A DNA stretch of 64,000 bases, from positions 1 through 64,000 of the forward strand of contig NZ_JAKLJA010000011.1 of assembly GCF_022213065.1 (NCBI RefSeq), in the 5' to 3' direction. Of this stretch, positions 8,590-16,885 are shown piece after piece (the first letter of the stretch is position 1; each line of letters opens with the position of its first letter). The notes beneath the pieces were generated by a model. That model made no database searches, was not told the origin of the DNA, and saw only the letters and a list, made by a program, of their open reading frames with translations. A program made the translations under genes and the position numbers. This DNA is from Paraburkholderia tagetis. Lineage in GTDB: Bacteria > Pseudomonadota > Gammaproteobacteria > Burkholderiales > Burkholderiaceae.

Positions 8590-9843
8590 ATGAGCGAAAG
8601 CCGCGAAAGCCGCGAAAGCCGCGAAAGCCGTTATTGCGAAGTTGCCGATCTGGCCGATGCCCGCGAGCAACTCGGCGAGATCCGTCATCACATCCACAAG
8701 CATCCCGAGCTCACTTACGAGGAAGCCAATACCTCGGAATTCGTGGCGCAAAAGCTCGCGGCGTGGGGCTACGACGTGACGCGCAATATCGGCGGCCATG
8801 GAGTCGTCGGGTCGCTGAAGGTGGGCACGAGCGCACGCACGGTGGGCGTGCGCGCCGACATGGATGCGCTGCCGATCCAGGAGCAGACCGGCCTAGACTA
8901 CGCGAGCATCCACGACGGCAAGATGCACGCGTGCGGCCACGACGGCCACACCACCGTCCTGCTCGGCGCGGCGCAGCAACTCGCGAAGACGCGCAATTTC
9001 GACGGCACAGTGCACCTGATCTTCCAGCCCGCCGAAGAAGCCGGCTCGGACAGCGGCGCCGTGCGCATGATCGCCGATGGCCTGTTCGAGCGCTTCCCGT
9101 GCGAAGCCATTTTCGGGCTGCACAATCACCCGGGCGTGGCGGCCGGCACCTTCGGCTTTCGCAGCGGCGCGTTGATGGCCGCCTGCGACACGGTCAAGTT
9201 GCGCATTACCGGGCGCGGCGGCCACGCCGCGCGTCCGCATCTGGCGATCGACCCGGTACTGGTGGGCAGCAGCATCGTGATGGCGCTGCAATCGGTGGTG
9301 TCGCGCAATGTCGACCCGAACGAAGCGGCGGTGATCACCGTGGGCTCGTTCCACTCGGGCTTCGCGCCGAACGTGATTCCCGAGGACGCCGTGCTGGAAA
9401 TGAGCGTGCGCTCGTTCTCGCCGGCAGTGCGCGAGACGCTCGAAACGCGTATTCGCGGGCTGGTCGAATCGCAGGCGCAAGCCTATGGCGCGAGCGCGGA
9501 GATCGACTATATCCGCGGCTATCCGGTGCTCGTGAATAGCGAAGCCGAAACGGAGTTCGCGCGCCAGGTGGCCGAAGAGTTGGTCGGGCCGGGGCGCATC
9601 ATCGCGCCGTTCCCGCCCATCGCGGGCAGCGAGGACTTCGCGTACTACCTGCAGCAGCGTCCCGGCTGCTTCGTGCGCCTCGGCAACGGCGAAGGCCAGC
9701 CGATGCTGCACAACGCCCGCTACGACTTCAACGACGAGAATCTCACCGTTGGCGCGGCGTTCTGGACGCGTCTCGTCGAACGCTTTTTGAGCGACGCGCG
9801 CCCCATTCCTCCAAGGCCTGCTCACGCTAATAACCGGCCCTAG
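8590..9843 (+). CDS. M20-family amidohydrolase (hippurate hydrolase-like)
   Basis: A 417-residue metal-dependent amidohydrolase (M20D; HipO/IlvR-like N-acyl amino acid hydrolases). Metal and catalytic motifs are present: HACGHDGHTTVLLGAA, FQPAEEAGSDSGAVRM and IAGSEDFAYYLQQRPG, with a dimerisation domain in the middle (GRGGHAARPHLAIDP). The start at ATG 8590 is followed by an unusual run of the tripeptide Arg-Glu-Ser repeated in tandem (9-bp units), which precedes the conserved fold and probably has no catalytic role. It may be co-transcribed with acdS. The natural substrate is not evident. Confidence 0.87.
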   Translation: MSESRESRESRESRYCEVADLADAREQLGEIRHHIHKHPELTYEEANTSEFVAQKLAAWGYDVTRNIGGHGVVGSLKVGTSARTVGVRADMDALPIQEQTGLDYASIHDGKMHACGHDGHTTVLLGAAQQLAKTRNFDGTVHLIFQPAEEAGSDSGAVRMIADGLFERFPCEAIFGLHNHPGVAAGTFGFRSGALMAACDTVKLRITGRGGHAARPHLAIDPVLVGSSIVMALQSVVSRNVDPNEAAVITVGSFHSGFAPNVIPEDAVLEMSVRSFSPAVRETLETRIRGLVESQAQAYGASAEIDYIRGYPVLVNSEAETEFARQVAEELVGPGRIIAPFPPIAGSEDFAYYLQQRPGCFVRLGNGEGQPMLHNARYDFNDENLTVGAAFWTRLVERFLSDARPIPPRPAHANNRP

Positions 9844-10274
9844 CTAACCCCTTCGTTTTTCGACCCACCCGTATCGCTTGGATATTTCGCCCGCCCGTAG
9901 CGAATCAAGAGGACGCCCAGCGCGATCAGCACGATCGCGCCCGCCGACGCCAGCAGATGCAGTTCCGTATTCGATCCCGAGCGAAGAATCAGATCTCGCG
10001 CGATCGACACCATCGCGATGTAAAGCGGGAAGCGAACGGGCAACTGGCCGGCCTTCAGGTATTGGCCGACCATCGCGAAGACTTCCAGATAGAGAAACAT
10101 CAGCAGCAGATCGGTCAGCGTGACGCCGTCGGAATTCACCATCCGCCAGATCAGATGAACCATTGCCGCAACGGTGCCAATGCCGATAATCCCGAGGCCG
10201 AATAGCTCCGCAAGCTCCATCGCGCGCTCGAGACGTCCCTTGATCGCCTTTTGCAAGGCGCTCTCGTATTTCAT
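9840..10274 (-). CDS. PsiE-like integral membrane protein
   Basis: A 144-residue protein with four predicted membrane helices (about 22-45, 57-78, 82-100 and 108-127), matching the phosphate-starvation-inducible PsiE family in size and pattern (LTDLLLMFLYLEVFAMVGQY). The function of the family is unknown. It is convergent with the M20 hydrolase, the two stop codons overlapping by four bases. No pho box is evident upstream by eye. Confidence 0.8.
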   Translation of the reverse strand: MKYESALQKAIKGRLERAMELAELFGLGIIGIGTVAAMVHLIWRMVNSDGVTLTDLLLMFLYLEVFAMVGQYLKAGQLPVRFPLYIAMVSIARDLILRSGSNTELHLLASAGAIVLIALGVLLIRYGRAKYPSDTGGSKNEGVS

Positions 10275-10482
10275 GTTCCTTCAACCCATTGAATAGTCAG
10301 TCGGAACGAGGAATCGTAACGCGAGACGATGAATTTTGAGAAATCGTGCCGGTAAAGTGCGCGGGCGAGGCGCTGCGGCCCAAGCGTCGGGCTTTCATCT
10401 GCGGAATGTGGCGGTAGCGCAACGGTCAATCGGCGCGCGCCCCGCAAATTGGCGGTTTGGCCCTCCATTGCTCGCTCTGTCC

Positions 10483-10510
10483 TTGCTTTCCCGCAAGGCA
10501 TCACTATAAT
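10483..10510 (+). promoter_or_regulatory. Sigma-70 promoter for the 44-residue protein
   Basis: TTGCTT (10483-10488) and a perfect TATAAT (10505-10510) are separated by 16 bases. This is the best vegetative promoter I see in the window. The next gene starts 43 bases downstream. Confidence 0.7.
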
Positions 10511-10522
10511 AGGGTTAACCCT
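10511..10522. promoter_or_regulatory. Perfect 12-bp palindrome AGGGTTAACCCT at the transcription start region
   Basis: The palindrome directly follows the -10 hexamer and so sits where RNA polymerase would start. A second arm-like CCCTA lies about 15 bases further on. It contains GTTAAC, an instance of GTWWAC. Possible operator or methylation-sensitive site. Confidence 0.5.
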
Positions 10523-10553
10523 TAGGTAACTACCCTAGCCAAACGAGGACAGC

Positions 10554-10688
10554 ATGGCCGCGCTCATCGCCGCAATTTCGTCTACCGTAACTCACGCTCT
10601 CGAGGCAACTGGCCGCCTCGGCGTCAAGGCACTCAACCGCCACCTGGAATACTGCGAACTGCTCGCAGAAGCGCAACGCCGCTACTAA
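10554..10688 (+). CDS. 44-residue protein of unknown function
   Basis: ATG 10554 to TAA 10688 encodes 44 residues, beginning MAALIAAISSTVTHALEATG and ending EYCELLAEAQRRY. It is an amphipathic, Ala/Leu-rich helix with a charged tail and one Cys. Support for it being real: a near-consensus promoter, a ribosome site (GAGGA, 10545-10549) five bases before the ATG, coding-like third positions, and a hairpin after the stop. I do not recognise the family. It stands alone between the PsiE gene and gntK. Confidence 0.65.
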   Translation: MAALIAAISSTVTHALEATGRLGVKALNRHLEYCELLAEAQRRY

Positions 10689-10711
10689 ATCCGCTGATTC
10701 AGTAAAACCCG

Positions 10712-10727
10712 GTCTGGAGCGCCAGAC
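10712..10727 (+). terminator. Small hairpin after the 44-residue gene
   Basis: GTCTGG-AGCG-CCAGAC forms a 6-bp stem 24 bases after the stop codon, without a T tract. A second hairpin (GCGCCCG-TTCC-CGGGCGC, 10778-10795) follows and could serve either this gene or gntK on the other strand. Weak evidence for termination. Confidence 0.3.
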
Positions 10728-10829
10728 GCCGCGCGCTTGTGTGCCTTGCGCCGCGGCGGCGCCGGACCGGCACAGCTGCGCCCGTTCCCGGGCGCGGTCC
10801 GCCGTTACGCCGGCCGCTCCAGCCGACGA

Positions 10830-10847
10830 TGAGACAGCGCTATCTCA
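10830..10847. promoter_or_regulatory. GntR-type operator at the 3' end of gntK
   Basis: TGAGACAGCGCTATCTCA differs at one base from the perfect palindrome in the gntK-gntR intergenic region. Its last three bases are the gntK stop codon read on the other strand. See the entry at 11406-11423. Confidence 0.7.
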
Positions 10848-11387
10848 TGCAGCCGACGCGAAATCCGGTTGCATCTGCACATTCGCGCACCACGCAACCG
10901 CATCCGCGACGATATTGGCCAGCGAGCGCGTGCCGTCGACGGTCAGGGTCAACGGCTCGGCGACCGGCGGCTCCAGCGCGGCGAACTGGCTTTCGACCAG
11001 CGACGCCGGCATGAAATGATCCTCGCGCTGCGCGACACGCTGCAGCGCCTCCGACTGCGGCAGCTCGAGAAATACGAAGCCGAGCGACGCCGTGGCCGCC
11101 CGCAGCCGGTCGCGGTAGCGCTCCTTGAGCGCCGAGCACGCCAGCACGGCGCGCTCTCCCCGGCTCGCGACGCGCTCGAGTTCCACGGACAACCGGTCGA
11201 GCCAGCCTGCGCGGTCCTCGTCGGTGAGGGGGATACCGCGGGCCATCTTGTCGACGTTCGCCTGCGGGTGGAACGCATCGCCCTCGATCAGCACGCCGCC
11301 AACCTGCTCGGCAACGGCCCGCGCCACGCTGCTCTTGCCGCAACCTGCCACGCCCATGACGACGAGAGATGAAATTTGCCGGGTCAT
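10845..11387 (-). CDS. gntK: Gluconokinase
   Basis: A 180-residue cytoplasmic kinase that phosphorylates gluconate to 6-phosphogluconate, feeding the Entner-Doudoroff and pentose phosphate routes. The P-loop VMGVAGCGKSS is at residues 10-20, and the family signatures EGDAFHP and SALKERYRDRLR are present. It is divergent from the LacI-type regulator gntR, with operator palindromes in front of both starts and another over its stop codon. No gluconate permease gene lies next to it in this window. Confidence 0.95.
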   Translation of the reverse strand: MTRQISSLVVMGVAGCGKSSVARAVAEQVGGVLIEGDAFHPQANVDKMARGIPLTDEDRAGWLDRLSVELERVASRGERAVLACSALKERYRDRLRAATASLGFVFLELPQSEALQRVAQREDHFMPASLVESQFAALEPPVAEPLTLTVDGTRSLANIVADAVAWCANVQMQPDFASAA

Positions 11388-11405
11388 TCGAGGCTCCCTG
11401 AATGC

Positions 11406-11423
11406 TGAGATAGCGCTATCTCA
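11406..11423. promoter_or_regulatory. Perfect GntR operator TGAGATAGCGCTATCTCA
   Basis: An 18-bp perfect palindrome with the central CG typical of LacI-family operators, 19 bases upstream of the gntK start. It is the likely main site for GntR repression of gntK. Confidence 0.8.
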
Positions 11424-11503
11424 CGTTCGCAAAAAAAGTGCACCTTCGCGTACTATCCGTGGCGGCCCGTCAATAAGGGACACTACGCTTGCGCGGGGTG
11501 CAA

Positions 11504-11515
11504 GACAGCGCTATC
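11504..11515. promoter_or_regulatory. Partial GntR operator before gntR
   Basis: GACAGCGCTATC shares the 12-bp core of the other two sites but loses the outer bases. It is 10 bases upstream of the gntR start, over the probable ribosome-binding region, and suggests weak autoregulation. Confidence 0.6.
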
Positions 11516-11525
11516 CTAATCGATC

Positions 11526-12554
11526 ATGGCGACATCGACACTCAGGAAAACCCGCAGCACCGGCCGGCCCACGCTCGAAGAGGTGGCTCGTCGCGCCGGC
11601 GTGAGCACGATTACGGCGTCGCGCGCCCTGCGCGGCGTGGGCTCCGTGGGCCCGGACTATGTGGAGAAGGTCAAGGCCGCCGCCGCCGCGCTCAACTACG
11701 TCACGAATCCCGCAGCCCGCGCGCTCGCATCCTCGCGCAGCGACGCCGTCGCTGTGGTGATTCCGTCGATCTCGAATGCGGTGTTCGTGGACGTGCTGGA
11801 GTCGATTCACACCGTGCTGCGTCCGCGCGGCTACGAAGTGCTGATCGGCAACTCGCACTATTCGCGCAACGCGGAGGAAGACCTGATCCGCCATTACCTG
11901 GCGTCGCCGCCCAGCGGCCTGATCGTCAGCGGCTTCGACCGCACGGAAAGCGCGCGGCGCCTGATCGCGGCGAGCGGCGTGCCCTGCGTGCACATCATGG
12001 AGCTCGACGAAGGCGCGGGCGTGCACTGCGTCGGCTTCTCGCAGATGCAAGCCGGCGAGGCCGTTGCGGGGCATCTGCTGAAACGTGGCTGCCGTCGCAA
12101 TGCTTTTGTCGGCGCGCAACTCGATTCACGGACCATGCAGCGCGCCGAGGGCTTTCGCGAGGCGCTCAGGCGCCAGGACCTCTACGACCCCGATCTCGAA
12201 GTGCTCACGCCATCGCCGTCGTCGATCGGGCTCGGATGCGATCTGTTCCGGCAACTGCTGCAACGCCGCCCCGACGTGGACGGCATTTTCTTCGGTAACG
12301 ACGACCTCGCGCAGGGCGCACTGTTCGAGGCCCGCCGCCAGGGCATCGAGGTGCCGTCGCAGGTGGCCATTGTCGGCTTCAACGACCTGGCCGGCGCCGC
12401 CGACTGCGTGCCGCGCCTGACCACGGTTCGCACGCCGAGAGCGGAAATGGGACGCGTGGCGGCCAACCTGCTGCTCGCCATGATCGAGCGCGAGCCGATC
12501 GCAAAACCGGCGGTCGATCTGGGCTTCGAACTGGTGGTGCGCGAAAGCGCTTGA
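11526..12554 (+). CDS. gntR: LacI-family gluconate repressor
   Basis: A 342-residue LacI/GalR repressor. The HTH and hinge occupy about residues 14-70 (PTLEEVARRAGVSTITASRAL, hinge NPAARALASSRS) and the periplasmic-binding-like effector domain follows (about 72-340). Divergence from gntK and the shared operators identify it as GntR; gluconate or a derivative should release it from DNA. The IPSISNAVFVDVLESI and GFDRTESARRLI stretches are typical of GntR subgroup proteins. Confidence 0.9.
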   Translation: MATSTLRKTRSTGRPTLEEVARRAGVSTITASRALRGVGSVGPDYVEKVKAAAAALNYVTNPAARALASSRSDAVAVVIPSISNAVFVDVLESIHTVLRPRGYEVLIGNSHYSRNAEEDLIRHYLASPPSGLIVSGFDRTESARRLIAASGVPCVHIMELDEGAGVHCVGFSQMQAGEAVAGHLLKRGCRRNAFVGAQLDSRTMQRAEGFREALRRQDLYDPDLEVLTPSPSSIGLGCDLFRQLLQRRPDVDGIFFGNDDLAQGALFEARRQGIEVPSQVAIVGFNDLAGAADCVPRLTTVRTPRAEMGRVAANLLLAMIEREPIAKPAVDLGFELVVRESA

Positions 12555-12593
12555 GCGAGTGACACGAGATGTCGGCATCCATCGAGAAAGCAC

Positions 12594-12622
12594 TTGACTT
12601 GGCACCGTGTACCGCGTACCGT
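12594..12622 (+). promoter_or_regulatory. Probable promoter of the cold-shock gene
   Basis: TTGACT (12594-12599) and TACCGT (12617-12622) are spaced by 17 bases. Transcription from here gives a 5' untranslated region of roughly 140 bases, AT-rich, with a hairpin CGCCCT/AGGGCG at 12720-12738. Long leaders of this kind are known for cspA mRNAs. Confidence 0.45.
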
Positions 12623-12771
12623 CCCATATCTAAGTCTCCAAATTGCTCGATTGCTCATCAATAGCCGCAATGACTGTTATACGCGGCTCTCGTTGACCTC
12701 TTCTTTTTGATCTTTGATTCGCCCTTTTTTCGAGGGCGTGCATCTTTATTCGTCTGTTTAAGGAATATCTA

Positions 12772-12975
12772 GTGGAAACCGGTACCGTCAAGTGGTTTAA
12801 CGACACCAAGGGCTTTGGCTTCATCACGCCGGACAAGGGCGGCGACGACCTGTTCGCACACTTCTCGGAAGTGCGTGGCACGGGCTTCAAGACCCTCGCA
12901 GAAGGCCAGAAGGTCAGCTACGAAACGAAGCGCGGCCCGAAGGGCCTCCAGGCTTCGAACATCACGCCGCAGTAA
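12772..12975 (+). CDS. Cold-shock domain protein (CspA family)
   Basis: A 67-residue OB-fold nucleic-acid-binding protein starting at GTG 12772, with AAGGA as ribosome site. RNP1 (KGFGFITP) and RNP2 (DLFAHFSE) are present. The usual VFVH of RNP2 reads LFAH. Such proteins act as RNA chaperones. The next gene is a second IF-1, another small OB-fold translation protein, which hints at a shared role in translation under cold or stress. Confidence 0.95.
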   Translation: METGTVKWFNDTKGFGFITPDKGGDDLFAHFSEVRGTGFKTLAEGQKVSYETKRGPKGLQASNITPQ

Positions 12976-13322
12976 CGCTTTCGAATCGCGTCCTCCCGCT
13001 GCTCTCCTGCTTTGGGCGGACGCGATTCTCCCGCCTTACCGTGGCGCTCGCACGCCACGCTCGCCAGCCATATTTCCTGCATTCCCGCTCCCGCTGCACC
13101 CGCAGGCTAACGGTGCGGTATGGTTCTATGGCTCGCGCGGTCTTCGCGCTCGCTACTCGATATCAGATTCCCGCCTGTCGGCGGAGAACCGATGGTTTCA
13201 TCGACAGCGTCACTCGAGCGCATTCCCCGGGCAATCCGGGGCCTTGAACTGCAACTGCAATCGTCGGCGTATTCGCCGGCGTCTTGCATCGACGCAGCAT
13301 CACGCTCTCTGGAGGTATTGAT
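12976..13322. other. Intergenic region between cold-shock gene and infA
   Basis: About 350 bases without a supported gene. No terminator with a T tract is visible after the cold-shock gene. A purine-rich GGAGG at 13311-13315 serves infA. Confidence 0.5.
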
Positions 13323-13586
13323 TTGGCAAAAGAAGAACTACTGGAACTGGACGGGGTCGTCGACGAAGTGCTGCCGGACAGCAAATACCGCGTCACGCTC
13401 GAGAACGGCGTGGTGGTAAATGCGTATGCATCGGGCCGCATGCGCAAGAATCACATTCGCATTCTTGCCGGTGACCGGGTCACGCTGGAATTGTCGGTCT
13501 ACGACTTGACGAAAGGCCGGATCAACTTCCGGCACAAAGACGAGCGCGCGCCTACCGGACCGCGCCCCGCCATGCGCCGCCGCTAA
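13323..13586 (+). CDS. infA: Translation initiation factor IF-1 (likely second copy)
   Basis: An 87-residue OB-fold protein that occupies the ribosomal A site during initiation. I chose TTG 13323, seven bases after a perfect GGAGG, because it gives the conserved N-terminus [13 protein letters not shown]; an ATG 39 bases earlier would add a tail not seen in IF-1. The [17 protein letters not shown] motif is present. It is longer than the usual 72 residues, with a basic Pro-rich tail. It is outside the ribosomal-protein operon where the main infA normally sits, so it is probably a paralogue. Confidence 0.92.
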   Translation: MAKEELLELDGVVDEVLPDSKYRVTLENGVVVNAYASGRMRKNHIRILAGDRVTLELSVYDLTKGRINFRHKDERAPTGPRPAMRRR

Positions 13587-13797
13587 GCGCGCCAAGGGTC
13601 CCGAAACGCCCCAAACGCACGCGGGCGCGCCTGCATGGCGCGGCGCTGCGTTTGTGCTGCGTTTGCGCTGCGTTTGAGCGGCGGCCCGTTCAATAAAGCC
13701 CTGGCAAGCCCAGACAATCACCTGTTCGATCCGCTTCCAGTTCGCGCCCCAACCAACTGCAACTGCGGCGCTAAACCGTGCGGATATCAGCGCGGAA

Positions 13798-14265
13798 TCA
13801 ATCGGTCTCGCGAGGCGACGTTCTGTGTCGTGCGAGGAACCGGTCAAGCTGGCTCGCAAACGCCTTGCTGTCGCGCGCGCTGAACGGCGCCGGCCCACCT
13901 GTATCGATGCCGGCACTGCGCAGTTGATCCATGACGTCGCGCATCGTCAAGCGCTCCTGAATATTTTCACGCGTAAACCAGTTCCCGCGCGGATCGAGTG
14001 CTTGTGCGCCCCGCTCTATTACCGCGGCGGCGAGCGGGATATCCGCGGTAATCACCAGGTCGCCCGACGCGACGAGCTCGACGATACGGGCATCGGCCAC
14101 GTCAAAACCCGCCGGCACCTGGATCGATTTGATAAACGGAGACGGCGGTGTGCGCAAATATTGGTTGGCAACCAGCGTCACCAATACTTCGGCACGCCGC
14201 GCGGCCCGAAACAGCATGTCCTTGATCACGGCAGGACAAGCATCAGCGTCAACCAGCACTTGCAT
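13798..14265 (-). CDS. YaiI/YqxD (DUF188) family protein
   Basis: A 155-residue PIN-like protein of unknown function. The start [16 protein letters not shown] is the family's conserved N-terminus, with acidic residues (DADACP) and later [17 protein letters not shown] and LDPRGNWFT as hallmarks. The minus-strand frame is open further upstream, but homologues start here. It is preceded on the same strand by the beta-repeat secreted protein. Confidence 0.9.
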   Translation of the reverse strand: MQVLVDADACPAVIKDMLFRAARRAEVLVTLVANQYLRTPPSPFIKSIQVPAGFDVADARIVELVASGDLVITADIPLAAAVIERGAQALDPRGNWFTRENIQERLTMRDVMDQLRSAGIDTGGPAPFSARDSKAFASQLDRFLARHRTSPRETD

Positions 14266-14411
14266 ATGGGTAATTCCCGTACATGACGACGCGATTATAT
14301 ATTCAGCGATGTTTTGAATGGTCGGCGAGCAATTGCTGATGGTGCGCTTCGGTTTCGTCGTCCGCGGAAAACAGGCATGCCACGTGTCGCGCGGACGCAT
14401 CGTGCCAGCAT

Positions 14412-14819
14412 TCAGCGGCGATCGGTAATCGGGCCTTCGGCATCCACGCGCCCAACGGCGCCGGCCGGGCCACCCACGTTGATCGGGCCACGCGCTTCCA
14501 GATCGCCGTGCACGACCAGCGGACCGTGCACGGTAAGCGGGCCGTAAAACGTGTTTTGTCCCGGGCGCCGGTCCAAGGCGGGATCGTCGGGAGAAATTCG
14601 CTCGACCCGTGCCGCCTTGATGGGCCCGACAGCGTGGATGTTACCGGCCACCATCAGCGAGCCGTCGACGGTCAACGGCCCGCGGACGACGAGCGACCCG
14701 TTGGTGCTGAGCGGCCCGGTGGCAACGGGCTCGGCATACGCCGAAGCAAAGCCGATGGAAGACACGAACAGAAGCGCGCCTGCCGCCGCGCGCCGCGTCA
14801 GTCTCGATGTGGTGCTCAT
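14412..14819 (-). CDS. Small secreted protein with beta-solenoid-like repeats
   Basis: A 135-residue protein. An N-terminal signal peptide (basic start, hydrophobic core, cleavage after about ASAYA, residue 29) is followed by short repeats of the type [hydrophobic]-V-x-G-P-L-x-V-x-G, e.g. [19 protein letters not shown] and [16 protein letters not shown]. These resemble the right-handed beta-helix of bactofilin/polymer-forming proteins, though it is much shorter and exported. Function unknown. The repeat is interrupted by a charged linker ([17 protein letters not shown]). Confidence 0.65.
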   Translation of the reverse strand: MSTTSRLTRRAAAGALLFVSSIGFASAYAEPVATGPLSTNGSLVVRGPLTVDGSLMVAGNIHAVGPIKAARVERISPDDPALDRRPGQNTFYGPLTVHGPLVVHGDLEARGPINVGGPAGAVGRVDAEGPITDRR

Positions 14820-15275
14820 TCCGACCCTCGCGATATAGAGTTTCAGGTTGCCTCACGGCTGGAGCAACTTGCGCGCCCGCCGGTGTGGCCGCCGTCGGCA
14901 TGCGCGCGGCCAATATGAACAAGCGTGAATGAGCACGCGTGAGCATGAATAAGCGCTTCACCGCGAGAGGCGATTCGCAAAATATTCATGAGGATCACTA
15001 TCCATTTACGGAATCGCAACGCCTCACGACCATCTCCTCGGTACAACCAGCCGGCTATGGCTATGACAACTGCCACGGCGCATCGCCCCAGCGTTCCCCC
15101 AGCGCCTCCAACGTCGCCAAGGCCCGCCCGAAGCGGGCAAACCGCCCACGCCGCATAAGCAGGGATCGGCCACTTCCGCATGCTCGGTAATTTTTCTGGT
15201 CGACGCGAACCCGTCAATTTGGGTATTGTCTTGCCAATCACTCGTCCAACCCAATACCAACACCCAGGAGACAGC
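14820..15275. other. Intergenic region upstream of the MocR regulator
   Basis: About 450 bases with no supported gene. Near the right end GGTATTG (15222-15228) and CAATACC (15252-15258) form an inverted repeat 18 bases before the tauR start and could be an autoregulatory site. Confidence 0.4.
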
Positions 15276-16808
15276 ATGCCGCCCCGTACCCCGTCCGCCC
15301 TATGGGCTCAGCAATTCAGGCGGTCACCGGAGTCGAAGGCAACGCTGCAGCACCAGATTCGCCAGATGCTGGTCGCGGCAATCCTCGATGGCCAGCTCCC
15401 TCCCGACTCGGCGCTGCCGTCGAGCCGCGAGTTGGCCGACCAGCTCGGCGTGGCCCGCAATACCGTCGTGCTCGCCTATCAGATGCTCGTGGAAGAAGGC
15501 TATCTGCTCTCACGCGAGCGCAGCGGGCACTTCGTCAACCCGGAAATGCTCCAGGGCCTGCACGGCGTCACGGCGCGCCAGCCCGAGCCTGGCCCGGAGG
15601 CCCCGCAGGATGGCGAAATGCTCGCGCGGCCCGTCTGGCAACAGCGCATCGTGCGGCCGCCCTCGGCCCAGCGCAACATCGTCAAGCCCGCAAATTGGCA
15701 GAACTATGCATATCCGTTCATTTACGGGCAATTCGACCAATCGCTCTTTCCCACCAACGACTGGCGCGAGTGCTGTATGAAGGCGCTTTCGATCATGGAG
15801 ATCCGCAACTGGGCGCCCGACCTGATCGAGCGCGACGACGAATCGCTGATCCAGCAAATCCGCACGCGCGTGCTGCCGCGCCGCGGAGTGTTCGCGATGC
15901 CCGAGGAGATCGTCATCACGAACGGCTGCCAGCAGGCCCTGTATCTCGTGGCCGACCTGCTCTGCGGCAAGCGTACGACGGTGGGTTTCGAGAATCCGGG
16001 CTACCCGGACGCGCGCAACATCTTCGTGAATCGCAACGCGCATCTGCTTGAACTGCCCGTGGACGCCGAAGGCATCGACCCGCAGCAGCTCGCCGACTCG
16101 CTCGCGCGCTGCGACTACGTGTACGTCACGCCGAGCCACCAGTGCCCGACCACGGCCACCATGCCCATCGAGCGCCGCCGCGCGCTGCTCGAACTCGCGC
16201 AGCGCAACGACTTCGTCATCATCGAAGACGACTACGAGAGCGAGAACACGTTCTCCGGCACGCCGCATCCGGCCTTGAAGAGTCTCGATACAGCAGACCG
16301 CGTGATCTACGTCGGCAGCCTTTCGAAGACCTTCGCGCCGGGCCTGCGCCTCGGCTACGTGGTCGGGCCGCAGGAACTGGTCCGCGAGTTGCGCTCGCTG
16401 CGCCGCCTGATGGTGCGCCACCCGGTCGCCTATATCCAGCGCGCGTTCGCGACCTTCCTCGCGCTCGGGCATCACGACGCGCTGCTGCGCCGGCTCGCGC
16501 ATGCCTACAAGGAGCGCGCGCAGGCGCTGATGGCGGCGCTCGACGCGCATCTGCCCGAGGTGCGCTACGTGCCAGTGGCGGGCGGCGCGTCGTGCTGGGT
16601 CGAAGGCCCGCCGTGGCTCGACTCCGTGCGTCTCGCCGACGACGCGCGTGAGGCCGGCATCCTGATCGAACCGGGCGGCGTGTTCTTCGCCGACGAAACC
16701 GAACGCAGATGGTTCCGCATGGGCTTCTCGGCGATCAAGCTCGAGAAGATCGAGCCCGGCGTGCGCGCGCTCGCGCAGGTCGTGCGCCAGCAGCAGCCGT
16801 CGCCGTAG
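15276..16808 (+). CDS. MocR-type PLP-dependent regulator (TauR-like)
   Basis: A 510-residue fusion of a GntR-type winged HTH (about 25-95; LPSSRELADQLGVARNTVVLA) to an aminotransferase fold-I domain (about 130-505) with the PLP lysine in YVGSLSKTFAPGLRLGYVV. MocR proteins sense amino compounds through PLP. Its position next to xsc and a TauY-like oxidase suggests it is TauR, the activator of taurine use known in Rhodobacter. ATG 15276 follows CCAGGAGACAGC. Its stop codon lies inside a 12-bp tandem repeat. Confidence 0.8.
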   Translation: MPPRTPSALWAQQFRRSPESKATLQHQIRQMLVAAILDGQLPPDSALPSSRELADQLGVARNTVVLAYQMLVEEGYLLSRERSGHFVNPEMLQGLHGVTARQPEPGPEAPQDGEMLARPVWQQRIVRPPSAQRNIVKPANWQNYAYPFIYGQFDQSLFPTNDWRECCMKALSIMEIRNWAPDLIERDDESLIQQIRTRVLPRRGVFAMPEEIVITNGCQQALYLVADLLCGKRTTVGFENPGYPDARNIFVNRNAHLLELPVDAEGIDPQQLADSLARCDYVYVTPSHQCPTTATMPIERRRALLELAQRNDFVIIEDDYESENTFSGTPHPALKSLDTADRVIYVGSLSKTFAPGLRLGYVVGPQELVRELRSLRRLMVRHPVAYIQRAFATFLALGHHDALLRRLAHAYKERAQALMAALDAHLPEVRYVPVAGGASCWVEGPPWLDSVRLADDAREAGILIEPGGVFFADETERRWFRMGFSAIKLEKIEPGVRALAQVVRQQQPSP

Positions 16809-16885
16809 TTCACGCCGTAGTTCACGCCGTAGTTCACGCCGTAGTTCACGCCGTGGTTCACGCGGTAGTTCACGCCGTAATCCTC
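16802..16885 (+). repeat. 12-bp minisatellite across the tauR-like stop codon
   Basis: About seven units of GCCGTAGTTCAC begin at 16802; the first four are identical and the later ones diverge. The TAG in the first unit is the stop of the regulator gene, so every unit repeats an in-frame stop. The remaining sequence to 17131 shows no gene. Confidence 0.9.

Noticed and set aside
10271..10504. 77-codon minus-strand frame just upstream of the PsiE-like gene
   Set aside because: No ribosome site, no family and codon use unlike neighbours.
14843..15277. 144-codon minus-strand frame before the MocR regulator
   Set aside because: Composition looks random and it overlaps the regulator's control region.
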